Shown here in pieces: positions 1 through 5,033 of a stretch of DNA of 6,746 bases. Positions within the stretch are counted from its first letter, which is position 1; each line of letters starts with the position of its first letter. The position numbers were made by a program, and so were the translations under genes. The stretch is from a bacterium (GTDB lineage: Bacteria > Planctomycetota > B15-G4 > JADJEK01): the NCBI GenBank assembly GCA_030428825.1, contig JAUIEL010000399.1, forward strand, positions 1 to 6,746, given 5' to 3'. The notes beneath the pieces are model-generated. The model was not told the origin of the DNA, ran no database searches, and worked only from the letters and a program-made list of their open reading frames with translations.

Positions 1-42
1 TCAGCGAACGCCCCTCCCCTCCCGTACGCGTTCACCGCCCCG

Positions 43-151
43 CGCGCAGCGGCACGCCCCGCGCAGCGGCCCACCGCTCCACGCGCAGTGCCCCCAGCCC
101 CGCGCAGCGGCCCACCGCTCCACGCGAAGTGGACCTCGCCTCGCGCAGCGG
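43..151. repeat. Short tandem repeat, 41-base period, hairpin-forming units
   Basis: The ten-base word CGCGCAGCGG occurs at 43, 60, 101 and 142. The last three are exactly 41 bases apart. Positions 56-90 and 97-131 match at 34 of 35 bases, and the next step (79-110 versus 120-151) matches at 26 of 32. Each full unit contains an inverted repeat: AGCGG 65-69 with CCGCT 74-78, and AGCGG 106-110 with CCGCT 115-119, flanked by a second CGCG/CGCG pairing. The array begins three bases after the stop codon of the cyclase-fold gene, so its RNA hairpins would sit in that gene's 3' end; no T-rich tract follows, so it is not a classical intrinsic terminator. Nothing else is visible in 1-153. It may be part of a dispersed intergenic repeat family. 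Confidence 0.75.
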
Positions 152-153
152 TG

Positions 154-1332
154 TCATAGTCCTGCGCTCAGCGCCATCGCTCCAAACGCCGTCCCTGCGA
201 TCAGCAGATACCGCTGACCGAGGAAGTCGCACATCGAGCCGTCGCCCCGTTGGGTCTTCAGGATGTGGGGGCGGAGGCGCGCGTGCCACTCCTCGCGTTC
301 GGTCTCGGGGAGACGGTCGATCACGCGGGCGGCGTAGTGGTGGCCGAAGAAGTAGAAGTACCCCGCGTTGGCGTAGTACGCCTCGTGCGGGATCGGGCGC
401 ATCCGGGCGACGTCGAGGAAGCGGTGCTGCTCGAAGAAGAGCTCGAGGCCGTCGCGGATGTCGTCCCTCGAGACCGAGTCGTCCCCGACCGAGTGGAGCG
501 CCCAGTTGCAGACCTGGATCCGCCCGAGGCTCCCCTTGGTGGTGTTGATGCTCTCGCCGATGCCGGCGCGCGGGATCGGGCGGAGGTCGTACTCGTAGGC
601 GCCGTTCGGGAGGCGGCAGCGGCGGACGTACGCCACGGCGCGCTCCTTCACCCGCGGGTCGTCGAGCCAGCCGTGGCGCTCGCACCACTCGACGGCCGGA
701 ATTACGAGCGCGGTCGAGAAGCTCGTCGCCCACTTCGGGCGACGCGAGTAGGGCGGGTCGTCGTAGTACCCCCACCCGCCGGTCGGGACCTGGTTCCGCA
801 CGAGCATCGCGAGGAACTCCTTGCCGCGCGCCTCGACCGCCTCGCTCACGACCGACCCGCTCACGCGGGGGTCGTCGAGGAGGTGCGTCGCCGCGACCGT
901 GCCGTACAGCGCGGCCCAGACCGCGTCGTTGTCCCAGTCGCTGCCGCGCTTCGGGAGCTTCGTCTCGCAGTACCAGGTGATCGCGCGCCCGAGCGCCGCC
1001 TCGCGCTCCTTCGTCGGCTCGGCCGCGAGGAGCGCCATCACCGCGAGGCAGTGCGCGCCGAACTGCCAGTCGTAGAACGACGACACCGCGTACCCGATGT
1101 CGTGCACCCCTTCGATCGCGCCGCTCGCGAAGCTCCCGTCCGGGTTCTGCTCGCGCACCAGGAAGGCGAGGGCGCGGTCGAGCCCCTCGCGCGCCTCGGC
1201 GGCCGTGGCCCGCTCGGGCACGGCGGTCGGCGCGATCGGCGCGGCCTCGGTGCGGGCCGGCGCGGCCGCGGGCTGGGCCGGGGCCGCGGCGGTCGCCGCC
1301 AGGAGCAGCAGCCCGACGATCGCCGCCCTCAC
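154..1332 (-). CDS. Secreted prenyltransferase/squalene-cyclase-fold (alpha/alpha-barrel) protein
   Basis: 392 residues starting at a GTG that shares a GTGA overlap with the preceding coiled-coil gene; a GAGG lies 10 bases upstream (1343-1346). Residues 1-20 form a signal peptide (hydrophobic 4-17, likely cleavage after an A-x-A near 17-19), followed by an Ala/Pro-rich linker to about residue 45. The rest is helical with recurring QW-like turns typical of the terpenoid cyclase/protein prenyltransferase fold: QNPDGSF (62-68), QVPTGGWGYY (181-190), RLPNGAYEYDL (240-250) and QRGDGSM (361-367). An aromatic helix YYANAGYFYFFGHHYAA (319-335) follows. I find no DxDD acid motif of squalene-hopene cyclases, so a terpene-cyclase activity is not supported; the substrate is unknown. 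Being exported, it may bind or modify an envelope component. The fold assignment is fairly secure, the function is open. Confidence 0.88.
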   Translation of the reverse strand: MRAAIVGLLLLAATAAAPAQPAAAPARTEAAPIAPTAVPERATAAEAREGLDRALAFLVREQNPDGSFASGAIEGVHDIGYAVSSFYDWQFGAHCLAVMALLAAEPTKEREAALGRAITWYCETKLPKRGSDWDNDAVWAALYGTVAATHLLDDPRVSGSVVSEAVEARGKEFLAMLVRNQVPTGGWGYYDDPPYSRRPKWATSFSTALVIPAVEWCERHGWLDDPRVKERAVAYVRRCRLPNGAYEYDLRPIPRAGIGESINTTKGSLGRIQVCNWALHSVGDDSVSRDDIRDGLELFFEQHRFLDVARMRPIPHEAYYANAGYFYFFGHHYAARVIDRLPETEREEWHARLRPHILKTQRGDGSMCDFLGQRYLLIAGTAFGAMALSAGL

Positions 1333-2063
1333 GACCGGCCCGCCTCGTCCGCCTTCGCCTCGGCGACCTTCTCCCGCGCCTCCTCGAGGTCCCGCTCGAG
1401 GTCGGCCACCTTTCCCTCCGCCTTCCGGCGCGACAGCTCGACCGACAGCTCGGTCTTCTCGAGCTTGATCGCGGCCGCCCTCAGCTTCGCCTCCGCGTCC
1501 CGCGCCTTCTCCTCCAGCCCGGCCCGCTTCATCGGCAGCTCGTGGTTCTCGAGCATCGCGAACTCGCGCGCGTCGACCTCCCGCTCGCGCTCGGCCATCT
1601 CGAGGTTCCGCCGCCCGCGCTTGATGACCAGCTCCTTGGTCATCTCCGCGAACTCCTCGGCCGCGTACATCGCCTCGAGCTCCTTCAGCTCGTCCCGCGC
1701 GTGGTCGGTCCGGTGCTCCGACCGGTCGCGCTTGATGTCCGCCTTCTCCAGCGAGACCTTCACCTCGTGCTTCTCGAAGTGATCGAGCGCGCGCTGGGCC
1801 CGGGCCAGCTCTCGCTCGGCCTTCGCCAGGGACTCCCTCGCGTCGTTCTGCTGCAGCCGAACGTCGAGCTTCGCGATCTTCAGCTCGATCCGCGCCAGTC
1901 CGAGGTCGCGCTCGATCTTCTCGACCTTCCTCGCCAGCGCCTTCGGGTCGGGCGCCTTCTTCTCGTCGTCGCCCCCCTTCTTCTCCTCCTGCGCCCCGGC
2001 GAACGGGAGAAGGAGCATCGTCGTCAGGGAGGTCGCGAGCAGCGCGCGGCGGTTCGTCGTCAT
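1329..2063 (-). CDS. Secreted coiled-coil protein of unknown function
   Basis: 244 residues. The ATG at 2063 is preceded by GAGG (2072-2075) with an 8-base spacer. Residues 1-24 look like an export signal: an Arg pair at 5-6, a hydrophobic stretch 8-23 and a likely cleavage after AGA (22-24). The Arg pair is not enough to claim Tat export. A charged Lys/Asp/Glu-rich linker (25-40) leads into almost continuous charged amphipathic helix from about 41 to 240, rich in Glu, Lys, Arg, Ala and Leu. A less charged stretch around MYAAEEF (132-138) may be the turn of an antiparallel helical hairpin, similar in look to the hairpin of periplasmic adaptor (HlyD-type) proteins, but no lipoyl or barrel domain is present. 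Its stop overlaps the GTG start of the cyclase-fold gene, so the two are probably co-translated and work together. No enzymatic motif seen. Confidence 0.88.
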   Translation of the reverse strand: MTTNRRALLATSLTTMLLLPFAGAQEEKKGGDDEKKAPDPKALARKVEKIERDLGLARIELKIAKLDVRLQQNDARESLAKAERELARAQRALDHFEKHEVKVSLEKADIKRDRSEHRTDHARDELKELEAMYAAEEFAEMTKELVIKRGRRNLEMAEREREVDAREFAMLENHELPMKRAGLEEKARDAEAKLRAAAIKLEKTELSVELSRRKAEGKVADLERDLEEAREKVAEAKADEAGRS

Positions 2064-2090
2064 CGGGTTCGCCTCGGTTCGTTCGGGGAG

Positions 2091-2110
2091 CCGGCGGACC
2101 GTTCCGCCGG
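2091..2110 (-). promoter_or_regulatory. Perfect 8-bp stem-loop in the modC / coiled-coil gene gap
   Basis: CCGGCGGA (2091-2098) and TCCGCCGG (2103-2110) are perfect inverted repeats around a 4-base loop. The structure lies 57 bases after the modC stop and 27 bases before the coiled-coil start. No T-run follows it on the minus strand, so it may be a terminator of a non-canonical kind, a leader structure of the downstream gene pair, or a protein-binding palindrome. The sequence does not decide between these. Confidence 0.45.
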
Positions 2111-2120
2111 GGACCGGACG

Positions 2121-2142
2121 AGTCTACCAACGCGAGTGTTGG
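2121..2142 (-). promoter_or_regulatory. Weak candidate promoter/operator for the secreted gene pair
   Basis: On the minus strand the hexamer TAGACT (2126-2121) matches four of six positions of a sigma-70 -10 box and is relatively AT-rich for this window. Immediately upstream is a 5-bp inverted repeat, CCAAC (2127-2131) with GTTGG (2138-2142), which would fall between -10 and -35. I cannot find a convincing -35 box. If real, it would give the coiled-coil and cyclase-fold genes their own promoter, independent of modABC. Confidence 0.18.
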
Positions 2143-2166
2143 CCCGAATCGCGGACGGTTCGCGGC

Positions 2167-3273
2167 TCACCCCTCGAGCCCGACGCTCTTCACCCGCGCG
2201 AAGACCGGGGTGCCGACGGCGAGACCGAGCGCGCGGAGCGACCGCCGGGTCACCCGCGCCAGCAGGAAGACCGCGGCCTCCCCCTCGCCCGCCCGGAGCC
2301 GCACGAGCGCCTCGCCCCGCTCCGCGTCGTCGATCCGGTCGACGACGCAGGCGAACGAGTTCAGGATCGAGATACGCGGCTCCTCGTCGAGCGCGAGGCT
2401 GACGTCGCGCGCCAGGACCCGCACTCGCACGCGCGTCCCGACCGGCCGCTCGACCCGGCGGACGTGGATCTCCCCGCAGGGCGCCTTCAACGTCGTCAGC
2501 CAGTCGTCGTCGTCGTGCGCCACCACCGTCCCCTCGATCACCGCGCCGAGCGGGTCGCCCGGCTCGTGCGAGAGGTCCGGCCGCGCCAGCAGCTCCTCGA
2601 CCGGCCCGACCTCCTCGACGCGCCCGTCGCGCAGCGTCACCATCCGCGTCGCCAGGCGCGCCACCTCGGAGAGCGAGTGCGTGACCAGCACGACCGGGAC
2701 GTCGAGCCGCTCCTCCAGCGACGCGAGCACCGGCAGGATCTCGCGCTTGCTCGCGCGGTCGAGCGACGCCAGCGGTTCGTCGAGCAGGAGGACGCGCGGC
2801 CCCGCGGCCAGCGCCCGGGCGAGCGCGACCCGCTGCCGCTCTCCGCCCGACAGTCCCTCGGGGCGGCGGGCGAGGAGCGGGCCGACCGAGAGCCAGCCGA
2901 CGACGTCGTCGAACCAGCGCGCGCCGACGTCGCGCGCGCGCCGCCGCCACGCGTACCGCAGGTTCCCCTCGACGGTCAGGTGCGGGAAGAGGCTCGGCTC
3001 CTGGAAGACGAGTCCGGCCCGCCGGTGGTGCGGCGGCACGAAGACCGCGCGGTCGCTCTCCTGCCAGACCTCGCCCCGCACGACGACCCGTCCCCGAGCG
3101 TCCGGCTCGAGCCCGGCGAGCGCGCGCAGCACGGTCGTCTTCCCCGCCCCCGACGGCCCGAACAGCGCGGTCACGCCGCTCGCCGGCACCGCGAACGACG
3201 CGTCGAGCGCGAAGCCGCCCCGCGCGAGCGCGAGGTCGACCCGAAGACCGTCGGCGTCCGCCGTGACGTTCAC
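2167..3273 (-). CDS. modC: Molybdate ABC transporter ATPase ModC
   Basis: 368 residues; the ATPase that drives the ModB permease for molybdate import at the inner face of the cytoplasmic membrane. Visible motifs in order: Walker A GPSGAGKT (39-46), Q-loop Gln91 in VFQEPSLFPHLTV, ABC signature LSGGERQR (141-148), Walker B VLLLDEP (161-167), D-loop SLD (170-172) and switch His199. Residues from about 300 to 366, starting SILNSFACVV, form a Mop/TOBE molybdate-binding domain, which distinguishes ModC from many other importer ATPases. An acidic HDDDDW run (253-258) lies in the linker region. The GTG start overlaps the modB stop by four bases (GTGA), with a G-rich stretch just upstream (3276-3281), so translation is coupled. 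Length is typical for the family and all ATPase motifs are intact. Confidence 0.95.
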   Translation of the reverse strand: MNVTADADGLRVDLALARGGFALDASFAVPASGVTALFGPSGAGKTTVLRALAGLEPDARGRVVVRGEVWQESDRAVFVPPHHRRAGLVFQEPSLFPHLTVEGNLRYAWRRRARDVGARWFDDVVGWLSVGPLLARRPEGLSGGERQRVALARALAAGPRVLLLDEPLASLDRASKREILPVLASLEERLDVPVVLVTHSLSEVARLATRMVTLRDGRVEEVGPVEELLARPDLSHEPGDPLGAVIEGTVVAHDDDDWLTTLKAPCGEIHVRRVERPVGTRVRVRVLARDVSLALDEEPRISILNSFACVVDRIDDAERGEALVRLRAGEGEAAVFLLARVTRRSLRALGLAVGTPVFARVKSVGLEG

Positions 3274-3956
3274 GCGCCCCCCGTCGGGACGACCCGCGCC
3301 CGCGTCTGCACGAAGACGAGCACGGCGAGCGAGAACGCGATCAGCCCGCCGGCGATCGCGTGCGCCTCGTCGTACCGGAGCTGCTCGACGTGCTCGTACA
3401 GGGCGATCGACAGCACCTGGGTCTCCCCCGGGACGTTCCCGCCGATCATCAGCACGACCCCGAACTCCCCCACCGTGTGCGCGAACCCCATCACCGCCGC
3501 GGTGGTGAACGCCGGCCGCGCGATCGGGAGCGCGACGGAGAAGAACCGGTCGAGCCGCGTCGCGCCGAGCGTCGCGGCGACCTCGAGCGGTCGCTCGCCG
3601 ATCGCGCGGAAGCCGTTCACCAACGGCAGGAGGACGAACGGCAGCGAGAAGACGATCGATCCGATCACGACGCCGGCGAACGAGAAGACGAGGCGCCCCC
3701 CGCCGAGCGCCTCCCACGGCCCGCCGATCGGGCCGTCCGGACCGAGCGCGACGAGGAGGTAGAACCCGATCACCGTCGGCGGGAGCACGAGCGGCAGCGT
3801 GAGGACCGCCTCGATCCACGGCCGGAGCCGCGAACCGGTCCGGGCGAGCCACCACGCGAGCGGCGTCGCGAGGAGCAGCAGCGCCGCCGTGCTCGCCGCG
3901 GCGACGGCGAGCGTGATGCGGACCGCGGCCCAGGTCGAAGGGTCAGCCGTCGACAC
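3270..3956 (-). CDS. modB: Molybdate ABC transporter permease ModB
   Basis: 228 residues; forms the transmembrane channel of the molybdate importer, normally as a homodimer. Hydrophobic segments are visible at about 12-36, 47-71, 88-113, 150-171 and 201-217. The EAA loop that docks onto the ATPase is at 125-147 (EVAATLGATRLDRFFSVALP), with the expected Gly131 and closing Leu-Pro. The stretch HTVGEFGVVLMIGGNVPGET (160-179) is characteristic of ModB-type permeases. The only start in frame is a GTG that overlaps the last 14 bases of modA; no strong ribosome binding site precedes it, fitting translational coupling to modA. It in turn overlaps modC by four bases. Length is normal for ModB. Confidence 0.94.
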   Translation of the reverse strand: MSTADPSTWAAVRITLAVAAASTAALLLLATPLAWWLARTGSRLRPWIEAVLTLPLVLPPTVIGFYLLVALGPDGPIGGPWEALGGGRLVFSFAGVVIGSIVFSLPFVLLPLVNGFRAIGERPLEVAATLGATRLDRFFSVALPIARPAFTTAAVMGFAHTVGEFGVVLMIGGNVPGETQVLSIALYEHVEQLRYDEAHAIAGGLIAFSLAVLVFVQTRARVVPTGGA

Positions 3957-4680
3957 GCGCGTACCCGAACGATTCGATCCTCCGTTGCACGGCGGGGCTC
4001 GCGAGCGCCGCGAGGAACGCGGCCGCCTCGGCGCTCCGCGGCCCGCGGAGCACCGCCGCCCCCTGCCGGATCGGCGCGTGGAGCGACGCCGGCACCTCGA
4101 CGTGCGGCACCTTCGCCGCCCGCGCCTGCGCGAGCGCGACGAACGCGACCTCCGCGCCCCCCGCGTGCGCGAACGAGAACGCCTGCCCGACGTTCTCCCC
4201 CCGCACCAGCCGCTCCTCCAGCGCCTCCCGCACGCCGAGGCGATCGATCACCTCGAGCGCCGCCGCGCCGTACGGCGCCACCGCCGGGTTCGCGATCGCG
4301 ACGCGCCGCACGCCCGGGTCGACGAGCAGCTCCGCCGGGGAGCGCGCCGGATCGACCGCGCTCCCGACCAGCGCCAGACGTCCGCACGCGTAGACCGCCC
4401 GTCCCCCCTCGACGACGTTCCCCGAACGCTCGAGGAGCTCCGGCCGCGCCTCGTCCGCCGCGAGCAACAGATCGAACGGCGCCCCGTTCTCGATCTGCGC
4501 CGCGAGCAGCCCCGTCGACCCGATCACCGCCTCGGCCGTGATCCCCGTCGCCGCCGACACCTCGTCCGCGATCGCCGCGAAGGCGGCCGCGAAGTTCGCG
4601 GCGACCGCGACGCGCAGCGGACGGTCGGCGTCGCGGGAGCACGACGGGAGGAAAGCCAGGAGCAGGAGGAACGTTCGCAT
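3943..4680 (-). CDS. modA: Molybdate (or tungstate) binding protein ModA, probable lipoprotein
   Basis: 245 residues; the extracytoplasmic binding protein that hands oxyanion to ModB. Residues 1-14 form a short signal ending in LPSC (11-14), a slightly unusual lipobox that suggests a lipid anchor at Cys14. The mature part begins LRVAVAANFAAAF (22-34), followed by GSTGLLAAQIENGAPFDLLLA (54-74), the type-II binding-protein pattern of ModA. Candidate oxyanion ligands are Asn29, Ser55, Tyr137 (in APYGAAA) and Val164 (in GENVGQAF). This set resembles what I recall for Azotobacter ModA2 more than Escherichia coli ModA, whose Tyr170 position appears to be Ala here. The ATG at 4680 is the only plausible start, but the bases before it are pyrimidine-rich with no Shine-Dalgarno match. 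First gene of modABC. Tungstate specificity cannot be excluded. Confidence 0.94.
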   Translation of the reverse strand: MRTFLLLLAFLPSCSRDADRPLRVAVAANFAAAFAAIADEVSAATGITAEAVIGSTGLLAAQIENGAPFDLLLAADEARPELLERSGNVVEGGRAVYACGRLALVGSAVDPARSPAELLVDPGVRRVAIANPAVAPYGAAALEVIDRLGVREALEERLVRGENVGQAFSFAHAGGAEVAFVALAQARAAKVPHVEVPASLHAPIRQGAAVLRGPRSAEAAAFLAALASPAVQRRIESFGYARVDG

Positions 4681-4713
4681 GCGAGAGCTGAAGGACAGAA
4701 GAGGCAGGGAGAG

Positions 4714-4742
4714 AGCATACGCCGGTCGTCCGCGTGGCTCGA
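4714..4742 (-). promoter_or_regulatory. Candidate promoter of the modABC operon
   Basis: Reading the minus strand, TCGAGC (4742-4737; three of six matches to a -35 box) and TATGCT (4719-4714; four of six matches to a -10 box) are separated by exactly 17 bases. Transcription would start near 4707, leaving a leader of about 27 bases. It sits between the long inverted repeat and the modA start codon. I see no recognisable ModE-type operator. Support is modest because the hexamers are weak. Confidence 0.25.
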
Positions 4743-4763
4743 CGGCGCTCGCCTCCGGACACC

Positions 4764-4974
4764 GGACGCCGGGGAACGGGAGAGCGAGGGGAAGACCGGG
4801 CCACGGAAGGCCGGAGGACCGGAAAGCCGGGCCTCGGGGGCCGGGAGGACGGGCACCGGAAGCCCGCCCTCTCCGCGACCCGACGCCCGCGCCCCCCGAC
4901 CCGGTCCCCGGCCTTCCGGCCACCCGGTCTCCCGTGACCCGGCCTTCCTCTCCTCCTCCCGCTCCCCGGTGTCC
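4764..4974. repeat. Long imperfect inverted repeat, CCGG-rich, between the Rieske gene and modA
   Basis: The plus-strand arm 4764-4831 aligns without gaps to the reverse complement of 4907-4974: 54 of 68 positions agree by my hand count. The spacer is 75 bases. Similarity continues weakly outward, for example CCGGA at 4755-4759 and its complement at 4979-4983. The left arm is purine-rich (GGA, CCGGG and GAAGG words) and the right arm its pyrimidine-rich mirror. Within each arm the core RCCGGR recurs about every 8 or 15 bases. The element occupies most of the 353-base gap (4681-5033), which holds no supportable gene. A transcript crossing it would form a very long GC-rich hairpin. Options are a dispersed mobile repeat (MITE-like), a terminator for the Rieske gene, or a transcript-end stabiliser. 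No terminal duplication is obvious. Confidence 0.75.
4843..4873. repeat. Inner hairpin in the spacer of the long inverted repeat
   Basis: GGGAGG (4843-4848) and CGGGC (4850-4854) pair with GCCCG (4862-4866) and the stretch 4868-4873, around the 7-base loop ACCGGAA. That is twelve positions with one mismatch (4849/4867) and one G-T pair on the plus strand. It lies near the centre of the larger dyad, so together they could form a cruciform or a multi-stem RNA. No T-tract follows on either strand. Confidence 0.45.
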
Positions 4975-5033
4975 GTCCTCCGGTTCCCGAATTCGACGCC
5001 CGGCGGAACGGCACCGACGCCACCCCCCTCCCC

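Noticed and set aside
1..42. A TGA on the minus strand at 3-1 as the end of another small gene
   Set aside because: The frame above it runs into the tandem repeat with no start or ribosome binding site and no recognisable product.
250..1782. Long plus-strand open frames opposite the secreted pair, the mod genes and the Rieske gene
   Set aside because: Low-complexity Arg/Val/Pro/Ala translations with no family signature, lying antisense to genes with clear motifs. The same holds for 1542-2402, 2210-3762, 3360-4541 and 3799-5880.
154..2130. A 658-residue version of the cyclase-fold gene
   Set aside because: Its first 266 residues are a frame-shifted reading of the coiled-coil gene. The GTG at 1332 gives a signal peptide and a GTGA junction, so it is the better start.
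2167..3855. A 562-residue version of ModC
   Set aside because: The upstream part is a shadow of modB; ModC homology begins directly after the GTG at 3273.
4524..4937. Small open frames over the inverted repeat (minus 4524-4856, plus 4734-4937)
   Set aside because: They translate the CCGG repeat into Pro/Arg/Gly-rich sequence, have no ribosome binding site that I can see, and have no recognisable domain.
4681..5033. A molybdenum-cofactor riboswitch upstream of modA
   Set aside because: The location would fit, but I cannot match the motif's conserved elements, and the visible pairing is explained by the repeat arms. An Infernal search with the Moco RNA model would settle it.
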